The notes under the pieces are model-generated. The model was not told where the DNA came from and did not search any database. It was given only the letters and a program-made list of their open reading frames with translations. The translations under genes and the position numbers were made by a program. This document shows, piece after piece, positions 14,642 through 26,800 of a stretch of DNA of 64,000 nucleotides; the stretch's first letter is position 1, and each line of letters opens with the position of its first letter. Source of the stretch: Dermatophagoides farinae (Eukaryota; Arthropoda; Arachnida; Sarcoptiformes; Pyroglyphidae); the NCBI RefSeq assembly GCF_024713945.1, contig NC_134677.1:7648001-7712000 (forward strand), read 5' to 3'.

Positions 14642-15698
14642 AACACAAATGACGATTGACGATTGTTTTTTTCCAGAGAATTTTTGTTTTTTTTTTTGCT
14701 ACAACCGAATTGGCCAAAAAAAAAAGTAACCAATAATGAATGAGAATGAGAATAGAATACTAAAGACGATAAATGGGTGTTTCTCTGTTTCTTTCTGGGC
14801 TAAAGTTTTTTTTCATATATAAAATTTGAGAAAAAAAAGAAATTTTATTTCATTTGAAACAAATAAAAAAAAACAATGAAAACAAATTACGAATATACAA
14901 AGAAAAAACAAAACAAAAAAAAAATTTGATGAGAACCAAAATAAAAAAAAAACTATAAAAAAAATAAAAACAACAAAATTTGCTGGTTTTTATTACACAC
15001 ACACACATTTTGGTTATATAGAGCAAAATGAATGTTTTGTAATGATCCAGCCTCCATTGAAATATTCACACAATATCATTGTATTCCATTTGATTTGATT
15101 TGATTTAAATTTCAATCCAAGAACGAAAAAAAAGAAAAAAGAAATTTTAACATTAACGAATGGAACATCATAATGTGTGATGATGATGAGAAGAAAAAAA
15201 AAACATTGACAGGTTCCAATGATGATGATGGACCAAAAAAAAAATATAATTTTTTGACATTTGATGATTCTAACGAATTAGGCCATTTTCATAGTGTGGG
15301 GTATGCCTGTGATAAAATGAAAACGCCCCATGGTATGCGGACTATTTATTTGATGATGACCAGTGTGTGTGTGTGTGTGGTGGTGATGGTAAGGTAGAAG
15401 GTATTTTTCTGTTTTAATTTACCTAGATCAAGAATGTGTGTGTATGATGATGATGATGATGATGAAAGAAATTGGAAAAATTGATCGAACAAAACAATTT
15501 CAAACATTTAAATGAAAAATTTTTCTTCAATTCATCATGTGTTCTATTTTGAAATATCATTATTTTTTGTTTCATTATTTCTATTTTAATCGATCGATTG
15601 TTCAAAAATCGACCGACCTTGTCGAAATTGTGGTCGTTATCAAAATATATTCTATGTTATGTTATTGATTGATTGATAGATTGATGTTTATTATTTAT
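12816..15698. other. simple-sequence intergenic DNA, no gene seen
   Basis: Contains the longest CA tracts of the window (14490-14521 and about 14593-14637), poly(A) runs, an (ATC)/(GAT) scatter and a run of Ala-coding (CTG)n at 13041-13059. One open stretch at 15173-15397 has a non-repetitive middle but no family resemblance and ends in a GT repeat. Nothing here is supported as a gene. Confidence 0.6.
14593..14637. repeat. (CA)n microsatellite
   Basis: About 22 uninterrupted CA units. A second tract of 16 units lies 70 bases upstream at 14490-14521. These are among the longest dinucleotide arrays in the window. Confidence 0.95.
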
Positions 15699-15699
15699 T
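15694..15699 (-). terminator. polyadenylation signal of the IFT140 homologue, overlapping its stop codon
   Basis: On the minus strand the last codon runs straight into AATAAA (tgAATAAA), and a second AATAAA follows within 8 bases at 15687-15692. This supports the view that the transcript really ends here and that the short C terminus is not an annotation accident. Confidence 0.6.
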
Positions 15700-18697
15700 C
15701 ATTGTTGCAATGTTTCTCGATATCTGGCCAATTCGTCTTCTGCTTGTGCTTTTGTATAGAATCGAATCACCTGATCAGTATCTTCATAGTTGATTGTCTG
15801 TAGAAAATTTGCAGCCAATTTAAATACCGTTCTATCACGAGCAACATTTGCAAATTGTATTATTTTATCCGATTGGCCGGTACGAATCAATGCTTTTATA
15901 GAATCCACTCTTTTACCGATTTTATTATAAAGTTTTGCTGCCAATTGATAATTACCTTTCTCTAAACATAATTCAGCTATTGTATTCATCAAAGATTGAT
16001 TATTTGAATGTTTCGAAACAAATTGTTCCAATTTTTCCATTATCTGATCATTTAAATCGATACCAAATTGATGAATCAACTGTGTGATTGAATCAAATTG
16101 TTCTTGATTCGACGATAAAAGTATTAGATCAATTACAATATCAACAATACTATTATCTTCGCGTAGATATTCAATAATTAAATCGATTTCATCCTGTCCA
16201 CTGATGAAACGTCGTTCATCTTTTTCCAATTCTTCTTGCAGACATCGGCGAAGAAATGGCCATAAACGATATTTGATTGCAAACAATATTGCCTGTTTAA
16301 TTAGGTCAGCTTTATAATAAAGCATTGCCATATTTTCTTCACTGACCATTTTATCTTGAAAATCATTTTGTAGTGGAAAATATCGTTTAATTATATTTCT
16401 ACATTCATTCATCGTAAGATATTTGATGGCAATCATAACCAATTTATCATAATGTTCATATGCAATACAAACACGTATTGCATGTCGTATGGCTGAACAG
16501 TGTAGATAATAATCAATCGATTGTAAACTATCAATGGATTCAAGATGTTTACCAAGAAATAATATGGCACCTGTCATTTCAGGCGTTTCACTGCCACTAC
16601 CATCATGATCATCATCAATATTATCATTCAATTTTATTTCATCCGATCGTTGTTGTAGATAATCATCAACCAATTCAATGGCTTTATCTTTTTGTCCTAA
16701 ATGACATAATAATCGTACAAGATTATAATGATCATTTGCTAGACGATACATTTCCAATGCTTTTGAATGATCACATTGACTTTCACAATATTGACCCCAC
16801 CATGAAACTAATTTCGTGTCATATTTTTCATTCTTCTTTTTTAGACAATAATTTTTCAAATCCACTATATTTTCATTTTCAAACAACATTCTTACAATTT
16901 CGCCAACATTATCAGCACGTTCAAAATAATTGATTGAATCCATAATACGATTTTCCATTTCCATTTGTTTACCATATTGATAATGAAGATTTTTCAATTC
17001 AATTTTATCTGCACATTCAAAAGCTTTTGGCCATTTTTCTTGCAAACAATACAATTTACATCGTTGTGATGGTTCAATTTCCAATAATAATTGTTCAGAT
17101 TCTTCAATTAGATCCAAATGTATCATCATTAGGAATAGAACAATTTGATGATGACCATTTTGTGTTGCCATCTCTTGTCTTAATGTTCGTACTAAGCCAA
17201 CATTACCCATTTTTGCTAAACAAATGAATGTCCAATCAATATTTTTTTCCATTACACATTTTCTTGCCATCAATCGCCATAATTCATAATTATCTTCATC
17301 ATCATCATCATCATTCTTTGAATCACAATATAAATATTTTCGAAAATGATTTTCATCATCTGAATTAATCAACATATTTTCAACATATTCACGTTTATTC
17401 AAATAATATTGTTGATGTTTATTTTTAATAATGCAAATACCATTATTATTGTTCATTTTGAAAATGTATAAATCAGGTATTTTATATGCAACAAGTTGAT
17501 TTACCGATTCCTCTGATTGTTCAATGCTATTGTTTTTGTTATTGTTTTCATTGTTGATAGCTGCTATCGAATCATATCGATAGCATCGTCCATTATTTTC
17601 TGGTGAATAAAAACAAAAATGAAATGTTTGTCTTGTCGATACACAGAATGAATGGTGATGTATTGAATCGAATTCAATTGCTATTATCGGTGATGATGAT
17701 GATGATGATGATGACGATTGTATGGGAATTTTATATTCAATTATACGATGATGGTTATCATTCAAATCGATTATATTAATCACGTTGCTGTTGCCGCCGT
17801 TACCACCACCAATGGTGAATGCAATCAATGTATTATTCCAATTCGTCTGTAATGATTGTGGATTTATTTTGCCACCTTCACCATCATAAATTGGCCAATG
17901 ATTTTTTCTTTGAAGATCTCTTGAATCAAGTATTTGATAATGTATAATTGAATTTTCATTTTCATTTTTAACATTATTATTATCTTTTTTCGATTCAAAT
18001 ATACATAGAAGCATATCTTTGTTTACATGATAACCACATAAATGATAATGATGATGATGATCACTTGGAACCGTCAATGACATTTGTGAAAAATCATTAA
18101 TTTGTTGTATCTGAAATTCTAATTGTCGATTATTATTGTTATTGTCCATTGATTGCTGCATTCGTCCTGACCACAATGCACCTAAATGTATAAATAATAA
18201 TTCGAATGATTGAATCAATTTCATTTGATTATGATGTTCAATACGACGATTTAATGTTGTATCGTAGAGAATAATTTTATCATTATCATCCAATATGATG
18301 GCCATCAAACAATCTTTTTCATTCAATGTAAACATTTTGATTGATGAATCACATGTAACAACAATCTGTTCATTGTTGTTGTTATCCATTTCATGTTTCT
18401 TTAGATCATCAATTGTCACTTGATTTCGTTCCGACTATATATATATTGTGTTTTGAGTTTTTGAAAATGAACATTCGAAAGAAATTTGAAAAAAAACGAG
18501 ATATTGATATTGGAAACGAAAGAAAAAAAAATAAAAAATTTAAATGAAAAATGATCAAACAAAAACAAACATGTCAGTCTTTGATAATCATCAATCTATC
18601 AATATGAAATGAATTATGAACAAACCTTAAAGGCTACTAGATTTCCTGAACGTTGAGATGTTCGTTGTTGTTGTTGATGATGATGATTTTTAGCCAT
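15699..18697 (-). CDS. IFT140: intraflagellar transport protein 140 homologue, shortened
   Basis: IFT140 is a core subunit of the IFT-A complex that carries cargo in retrograde ciliary transport. Exon 1 (18697-18626, 24 residues, His/Gln-rich) joins in phase 0 to a long exon from 18434 to the stop at 15699, about 935 residues in all. The N-terminal 380 residues resemble the end of the first and the second WD40 region. From about residue 400 the TPR-like helical repeats match human IFT140 well: LMARKCVMEKNIDW, SWWGQYCESQ, a MYRLANDHYNLVR stretch and LAAKLYNKIGKRVDSIKALI. Human IFT140 is about 1460 residues, so most of the first propeller and roughly 190 C-terminal residues are absent. The first exon boundary is predicted from phase and a TAG acceptor and is the least certain part. 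Confidence 0.82.
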
Positions 18698-19015
18698 TTT
18701 TATTATTTTTTTTTTGTTTTGTTTTTGGTCTTTGTTTTCGCCTCGATGAAATCAAAAAAAAAAAAAAAAAATGATCATTCATTCATTCATGAATCGCTGC
18801 ATGAATCAGATGAAAATGAATACATGATACGATATACATTTCTTTCCATTGTTATTTGTTTATTTTTTTTATCAAAAAAAAAAAATTCGTGAAAAAAATC
18901 CGTTGTCATGGAAACAATGAGTGAGTGAAAAAGAGAAAAATTCAGTTTTTTTTTAAATAATTGCAAATTTGAATTTGTTAATTACAGATTTGAGCATGAT
19001 CGATCATTAATTCAA
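18698..19015. other. short spacer between IFT140 (-) and transferrin (-)
   Basis: About 318 bases with poly(A/T) runs. It must hold the IFT140 promoter on the minus strand and the 3' end of the transferrin transcript. No room remains for missing N-terminal IFT140 exons of normal size, and none is visible in it. Confidence 0.5.
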
Positions 19016-21406
19016 TTAGTTTGAGATAATGATCATATGATGAAATACAATACTGATAAATAATAATAAAAAGTGTAGATGATAAATAGATGAATTGATG
19101 ATGATGATGATTGCATGATTTTTACTTTGACAATCCACAATCGACATGGCAGTCATAAATTCATGTCCCAAATATTGGCGATAATCACGACGATTATCCA
19201 TTATCGATTTGAGTTTAACAGTTGAATCTTGAAATATAAGATTCTTATATTTTGGTTCCGATACAAACATTTTGAATGTAAATTCATTTGAATATTTAGA
19301 TCCATAAAATTGTTGTGCATAAACAAATAATGTAATATAGGCTTCTTTCTGATAGAATGGTTTAAATCTATTCGTTACGATTGCATTGTTGGCCACTTGT
19401 CCTAGATTGCAGCCACTATAATCTTGTACTTCGGCTCTTGATCCATCACGACATAATAGCTCAAAATCATCTAAATATTTATTACGTGCCCAATATTCAG
19501 GATTGATACCATTTGTATTTTCAAAAATGACTGTATGTTTTGCAAATGCAACATCACCACCACCTTCAATCAGGCATTGAAATGCACCATTATCACCAAA
19601 AAATGGTTCCGATGAATCACGACGACAATAACGATATGAACTACCATGACAAAGATTGCAAAGATTATTATATTGCCATACTGATGATTTACTGGATTGA
19701 TGATATTCTGGTGCTAATACACCGGGTATACAGGATTTGGAGAAAAATTGGGATGCTGCTTTCACAGCATTACAACGATATGAACGCATACGTGAATTTG
19801 ATAATAAAAATGCCATCGGTATAACCCAACCGGCAGCTGTACGATATCCTGAATGACAAGATTTTCGACCCTTTAAATACAATAGATCAGTATCAAGATC
19901 AGCTTTTTTGGCTATAGCCACTGCATAATAACTGTCATTTAGATTATTTTGTTCAGCCATTATTGGTTCAATATTGTATTGTTGTCCGGCCATATAAATA
20001 TCTGCAGCATCCAAAACGGTTAGATCGGCTTGTCCTTGTTGAATTTTTTGCATACAATCAACTGTATTCGATCCTTGAACACACAATAATTGTGGTTGTA
20101 ACATATTCGTACGAAAAGCAGATTTCATTTTATTACATTTTTCCCATTCTTTATTGGAAACGACACATAATTTTGCATTCGGTACATTACATTTTCTGAG
20201 CTTTTCAAATAAATTTTCAATATCAACAAATGGATTGAATAAGCTAAAATATCCACGAAATGTTTGCCGATAACGATCAACAGGTGCTAATGAAATGGTT
20301 TCTTCAGAGAAAATAAAATCCATTCCACCATATTTGAATGAATCAAATAAATTGAATGATGATGTTGTTGTTCTTGATAATGACATTGGATCCATTTTAT
20401 TTAATGAAAAAATTCTTGATGAATCCAATAGAAATTGTTGAATTTTATCCCTAATTTCGGGTAATATAACCGATGATACAAGAATAGCATGTGGTGGTAC
20501 ATAGCCCCAATTACAATTAAGATAATTTTCCACTGAAGTACGATCACCATTTGGACAAAGTAGCTGATAATCTTGTCGACGAATACGATGAATTCGTGAT
20601 AATTGATCAACCACTGTATGTTTTACGAATGCAACATCACCTTTGTTGCGGAGACAATTCAAGGCACCTTCAAAATTGGCATAGAAATCATTTCCAGAAC
20701 ATTTTTTCGATTCACAAAGTAAACAAATTTTCTGTGGATTCGTACCGATTGGATTATTTTTATCAATTAAAGCATTTGGTGCACAACTTTCATTGAAAAA
20801 ATTGGCAGCATTTTGTATGATATTATTACAATCAATTGTATCGATGAGATCCATTTCTAATAATTTTATAATGGGCAATATCCAACCGGCCAATTGTCCA
20901 ACACCACTGAAACAGGCATTTTTATTTCGTAAATCTTTTGGCTGTTGAATGTATGTATAGGAATTAGCTTTGACAACAGCAACGGCATAATATCCGGTTT
21001 GATTTGTTGGACCATATTGTTCATAAACAATCGGTACTAAACTATGATATCGTCCAGCAATATAAATTTCACCAGGTTCAGCACTAACCAAATGTGCTCG
21101 CTGTGTTTCAATCAATTGCATACAATGATCTTTATTATCAGCTTCAATACATTCTAGACGGAAATTGAAATCGATAATTATCATCGACAGCACGTGACCA
21201 ATCACGACATTTATTCAATTCATTATTATTGATTGTACAATATTTTAATGTTTGTTTCTGTGTAGATGCTGTTATTATTATAAGTAATAAAATTAAAAAT
21301 CAATCAGAAAAAAAGCAATACCAATTAATTACTTACCTGTTTGAATGATTAAATGTAATAGGAAATAGATGATTTGATTCAAATATTTTGGCGACATAGT
21401 CGACAT
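19016..21406 (-). CDS. Tsf2: two-lobed transferrin, Tsf2/melanotransferrin-like
   Basis: Transferrins bind or sense extracellular iron; the insect Tsf2 branch is membrane anchored and serves epithelial junctions. Exon 1 (21406-21337) codes a hydrophobic signal-peptide-like start; exon 2 runs from 21268 to the stop at 19016. Both lobes are clear: each has the YYAVA strand with an iron Tyr, a cysteine-rich AGW loop, a SCxPG/SCAPN cysteine and the DVAFxKHT motif with the iron His. The C terminus is a hydrophobic tail consistent with a GPI or membrane anchor. Several ligands differ from vertebrate transferrin: the second iron Tyr is Phe (N lobe) or Asp (C lobe), and the anion-binding Arg is Gln or Thr. 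The reading frame shifts by one base between the cysteine-containing start of exon 2 and the main ORF, near 21160-21200. Confidence 0.88.
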
Positions 21407-21753
21407 TTTTTTTTAAATATTAAAAAACCATAATCTGAAGTGGAAAAAATGGAAAAAACTAATTTTTGTTTTTTTTTGTTTATGACTCACAAATAAATCT
21501 GAAAAATCTGTTGTTATAGCAGTGTACCTGCAGGCCAATGAAACTTGATTCTTTTTGGTTTTTCATTTTTATGTTCAGGTAAAACCCTGTTCACTATCAC
21601 ATCGTATAAACTGGGCATTGTTGATATTTTGGATTGCCAATTTTGTATGTTGAATGTGGTGTTCACACATGAACATTTTTTTTTCATTACGTGGCTAAAT
21701 GTCATTTTTTCATGTTTTGTTTTTGAAAAATTCATCAAGATACTGATTACAAT
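21407..21753. promoter_or_regulatory. shared head-to-head promoter region, transferrin (-) / p24 cargo receptor (+)
   Basis: About 347 bases separate two divergent start codons. No TATA box or named element can be assigned. A minus-strand ORF inside it (21514-21738) has no recognised homology. Confidence 0.4.
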
Positions 21754-22566
21754 ATGAATCGAATTTATATCATTTTCGGTTTATCATTATTATATCAAAC
21801 AACATTGGCATTATATTTTCATATTGGTGAAACGGAAAGAAAATGTTTCATTGAAGAAGTTCCCGATGAAACTTTGGTTGTCGGTAAGTTTTAACTTTCG
21901 GTTAAGTTTTCGGTTTTTTTGGTTTCTTCTCAAGAATGAATTTTTTATTGTTGAATAGGAAATTATAAATGTCAATTATTCGATCCGAATACTGGTGGTT
22001 TTATGCCTTCTAGTCCCGGTATTGGAATGCATGTAGAGGTTCGTGGACCTGAAGATAATATCATTTTGTCGAAAGCATATTCATCCGAAGGCCGTTTTTC
22101 ATTCACATCACATTCACCTGGTGAACATGTTATTTGTTTGTATTCAAATTCAACACGTTGGTTTGCTGGTGGCCAGCTTCGTGTACATTTAGATATACAA
22201 GTTGGTGAACATGCAATCGATTATCAGAATATTGCTCATCAAGAAAAATTAAGTGAATTACAATTAAGGATACGACAATTATTGGATCAAGTTGAACAGA
22301 TTACTAAAGAACAAAATTATCAGAGAGTAATATAACCTAACTAAATCATTTTTTCAAAAATAATTGGTACTAAAAACTAATTCTTTTGTTTTTGTTTGCC
22401 CAATTCTTTATTTCAGTATCGTGAAGAACGATTTCGTGCTACTAGCGAAAGTACATATGCAAGAGTATTATGGTGGTCATTATTCCAGACTGTAATCCTG
22501 TTGGGAATGGGAATCTGGCAGATGAGACATTTGAAAAGCTTTTTCGAGGCTAAAAAACTGGTATAG
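21754..22566 (+). CDS. eca: p24-family ER-Golgi cargo receptor, TMED4/TMED9 (eclair) type
   Basis: p24 proteins select cargo in COPII and COPI vesicles. Three exons, 21754-21883, 21959-22326 and 22417-22566, join in phase to give 215 residues, the usual family length (TMED9 is about 214). Seen in order: a signal peptide, the start of the mature chain [14 protein letters not shown], a GOLD domain with its paired cysteines, a coiled coil ([18 protein letters not shown]), one transmembrane helix (about 185-203) and the cytosolic tail SFFEAKKLV carrying the di-lysine retrieval signal. The tail matches TMED4/TMED9 exactly. It meets BUB3 tail-to-tail, with 181 bases between the stops. Confidence 0.95.
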
Positions 22567-22747
22567 AGATTGATTTTTTTTTTATACAATTATCATGAAT
22601 TTTGAGTATTGATGAATAGTAAAAAATGATGAATTTTTTTTGTCAAAGTGAAAGAAAAAAGAATTTTTTTTTTAATCAAATGTCAATATGACAATGAAAA
22701 TGGTATATAAGGTTCATGTAAAGTAAATGTTAAATATATCTGATTAA

Positions 22748-23800
22748 TCATTTTGGTTTAGTTTCTTGATCGGAAACTTTTCTTATGAAAATAGAATCCG
22801 GTGGTATATCTTTAATATCATTGGTTTCAGCTAGATTTGATGATGCAATGGCTAAATATGTATCATTCGGTGAAAACGATAAAGATGAAATACTTGTTGG
22901 ATATTTATGAAATTGACAAAGACGTTTTTTGTTGAAACCATCCCAAATATTAACGAAACCATCTGATCCACCAGTAGCGAATGTATTGTAACCAGAATGA
23001 AAACTTATTGAATTAACAGGAAAAATATATTCCAATCCAGTGGCCGTATCTTTATTTCGATGACATTTGAATGCATATTTTTTCTTCTGTATATCTGGAC
23101 TAGGATCCAGATATTCAACGGCAACACGACCTTCCACCGAACTAAGAACAAAACCTTCTTTGTTACTAAAACATCGAATAAATCTTGTTTGAAATTTTAG
23201 ACTCGATTCTCGTCGTTGTTGTGGATAAGACATATTTTTTAGATCCCATACGAGTACACGACGTTCTGCAGTACCAACGACAATAGTATTTCCACAAACA
23301 TCAAAAGTATATATACGGTCCGGTTGGATATATGTTCCGATTGCATTCGGTGATCGTCCATCCCATAATTTAAGTTGTGAATCCCAACCACCAGTGATCA
23401 TTAGATTATTATCAATAGAATGTTCTAAACATCTAATCGGTGAATTATGAAAGCCGACAATTGTTTCGGCATTTGTTTGCAAATCAAACATTCGCACTTT
23501 TCGATCAAATCCGACGCTCCAAGCATGATTCGAATCCTATATATTTACATGTTGAAAAGAATCAGAAAATGCAAGTCAATTGAATCAAAAACGAACCTGA
23601 AAAGCACAATCTAAAACCGGTGCTGGATGATCAAATTTTAGGCAAAGTTTTTTATTAAAAATATCATATAAACGTAATGTCAAATCCCATGAAGCGGCTA
23701 GTAAAAATTGATCAGAATGTTTACCAAATTTTACACTCTGTATACAATCATTTGGAACATTGTCCAATTTAAATTCATTGATCGAATCGGATAGTGTCAT
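22748..23800 (-). CDS. BUB3: spindle-checkpoint WD40 protein BUB3
   Basis: BUB3 docks BUB1/BUBR1 on phosphorylated KNL1 at kinetochores. Two exons, 23800-23597 and 23536-22748, join in phase 0 to give 330 residues (human 328). The whole chain is a seven-bladed WD40 propeller. Family hallmarks visible are the WDLTLRLYD blade, ITGGWDSQLKLWD, VGTAERRVLVWDL, the RRESSLKFQTR stretch and the YAFKCHR segment followed by a VNSISFHSGYNTFATGGSDG blade. The ATG at 23800 is the first in frame and begins a family-like N terminus. Nothing is missing. Confidence 0.96.
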
Positions 23801-26800
23801 GTTTTATGATTGATTGATTAATTCGTCGAAATAATGATTATCAATCAAAGATATTCAATTATTCATCGAAAAAACATTTTCATATGAAATAGAAAAGTCA
23901 AAACACACACACATTCAAGAATTTAACCGACGTCACATTCATAGATGAAATGACACTCGTTTAGAATCACATGACTGACGACTATATTTACTCAAAATGT
24001 TTAGCCTGAACGGGAATTTCAGGCATGCACAATAGTGTTGTGCTACTGCTTTCGTGTTCTTTATAATTGCTTCACATTCTTCAAAACAGTTACTTCTGAT
24101 AAAGAAATTATGATGAAAATATCCGAAATAATTGCCCAAAATGTCAAAATCAATTGACTATTTTTATAACAAAATTTGATTCAAATATAATTGGAAACTT
24201 ATTATCGAAATATTCGTATATACGAATTTTAATGTATTAATAATAATACCTAGAATGTGATTTAGAGTTATTTTTATCGAATTAATCAATTTTTATCTTG
24301 CTAAAAGTACAATTTCTTTTGGAAATTGAAATCCGAATTTTTCTGAATCATATTTTTGATAAAATTTTTTTTTTATCCAATATTCATTCGAATGTGAAAA
24401 CAAAACATTAATTCCACTATTGGGAAATTGCATAATCATCATCATCATCATCATCATCATCATTATTTCATATAGAATATTCTTATCTTATGAATTTTTT
24501 AAAAGATCATTCCTATTTCATCGACGATGTGTGTGTGTGTGTGTAGCGATATGATCGAAAATGGAAGATCAATTTTCATGAAAACAAAAACGATTACAAA
24601 GAGATAGCAGAAAGGAACAGCAAATTTTTTTTTTTGCTTTCATCAATTTGATTGATTCGATATTATTTTTTTTTTTCATTTTATTGTTGTTGGTATAAGA
24701 AATTTTATCCACAATTTTTTTTTCTTTCTCTTATAAAGAAATCAATTATGTAATAACAACAACAACAACAACAACAAATTGACAGGGAGAGAAAAAAAAG
24801 AACAAAAAAAAATGTTCGACCATCGACCGCCTACATTCGACATCATTGATATGGTAATGATATTAATTTCTTATATTATGTACTATATTGGTAATTTATA
24901 TATTCGACGAAATTCATTAATATCAACAAGAAAAAAAAACTTTACCATACCTGTGTATGTGTTTGTCTTGTTGTTGATTTTCAATTTATATTGATCGATA
25001 TCATGAATGATAAATAACACATGGATGTATTTTATTATCATTCATTCATGTGATTCTATTATGTTTTCTTACTTTTTTGATTGGGTTTTTTTTGCAAACA
25101 GCCACCCACCTACACACACACAAGCAATTGCGTAATAATAATCATCAATTATCGAATGAATTCGTATATATGATAGAAATATATTGAAAATAATAAAAGT
25201 TACAGGAAATTCATATTTCAAAACTATAATTAGATTAATTGAAAATTTTTCGTTGCTAAATCATTGTCATATGATCACACACACACACACACATATCATA
25301 TCATATCAGATTGTTGATTGATTGATTAATCCGATCGGATGAAAAATAAACAGAAAAATTTTTTTTTTGCGACAACCATGACTAATATATTTGACATTTG
25401 AAATTTTATTATTTGAACAAGAAAAAAAAAAATTTTTTTTGCCTATATATAATAATCGTGTGTGTGTGTGTTTTTTTTCCCGATTTTTGATTGAAATTTG
25501 TCCTTTTTTTCCTGTTTTTTATTTGCTTCAGGGTTTTTTCCGTTTTTTTTTCTCTCTCTCTTTTTGCTTATTCCCTCATTACCGTCATCGCTTGTTACAC
25601 ACACACACACTCATGTATTTGTCAACGAATATTTCAGAATAGAGAAAAAAAAACATATGTCATTATTATCAAACAACAACAACAACAACAAAATGACCGA
25701 AAAGAATGAATGAGTGAATGAGATTCTTATGTCTAAGATGTTTTTTTGTTGTTGTTGTTGTTGCTTCATTCAACTAACAAACAAATTGAAAATAGACAGA
25801 AAGAAAAAAAAATATATCGATCTCCTTATCATTTTTCTTCTTGTTATTTATCGTCTCTCTCACTTTCCAACCAAAAAAAAAGTAAAAGTAAAAAGTGAAA
25901 GTGAAATAATAGTATATAAAATGGAACGTATAATAAAAATACACACACACACACACACATGACATTCGACCGATTCCAATATTGAATCCAGATGCATATT
26001 ACAATGTATAACAAAAAAACAAACAGAATAGAACATGTGAAATGAAAACTATAGAGAAAGAGTGAAAGAAAATAACATCAATCTAAAAAAAAAATTCTTT
26101 AATTTATAGTGCACATTAAATAGTTTTTTTTAGGTTTGTTGTCGTTGTCGTTGCAAAATTCGGTCGATTTTGGTCTTTATGTTGTCGAAATTGAACTTTT
26201 TTTTTTAAATCTCATTTTGTCTTCTTCTTCCAGGTTGTTGTTATTGTCAATGGTTTTGGTGATGGTGGTGGTGGTGGTGTTAGGAGTGACAACAGACTAC
26301 TACCACTACTGTTAAATACTATACAATTTTTTTTCTTTTTCCTATTACATTTAACGTCCGGTTAATAATCGGTCCTATCTTGTATGGTGTTGGTGGTGGT
26401 GGGCGCCACACAATTCTGTGTTGATTTAGGTTTTCCACTGATAAATATAACCGATCCATGCACACACATTCGAACCCAAATTTTTTTTTGTTGTTGAAAC
26501 AAAACTGAACTGAATTCTGATGATGGTTGCTCCTCCTTGCTTCTTCTCCTCGTATTAGGATAGAAAATTTTTTTTCAAACCCCAAAAAAAGGAAAAGCAA
26601 AGAATAATGCAGAAAGAAAAAATCGAATACTGCTCCATATCATCCAAGGATCTGGAACCAAGAAGAAGAATCTGGATATATTTTATTTTATATTTTATTT
26701 TTTTTGTAGTAGAATTCTCTATGTATGCTGTATGTTTGTTCTGATTCTGCTGTCTGTATATTTTATTCTGTGCTTGAACACACACACACACACACACAAC

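Noticed and set aside
15173-15397. 74-residue + strand ORF starting MCDDDEKKKK
   Set aside because: Ends run into GAT and GT repeats; only about 35 residues are non-repetitive and they match nothing.
16460-16933. 157-residue + strand ORF
   Set aside because: It is the antisense shadow of the IFT140 exon, which has clear homology.
21514-21738. 74-residue minus-strand ORF between transferrin and the p24 gene
   Set aside because: Sits inside the short divergent promoter region and has no homology; likely chance.
23939-24139. 66-residue cysteine-containing minus-strand ORF upstream of BUB3
   Set aside because: Composition is not repetitive, but there is no recognisable domain, poly(A) signal or splice partner, and it lies where the BUB3 promoter is expected. 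Not enough support for a gene.
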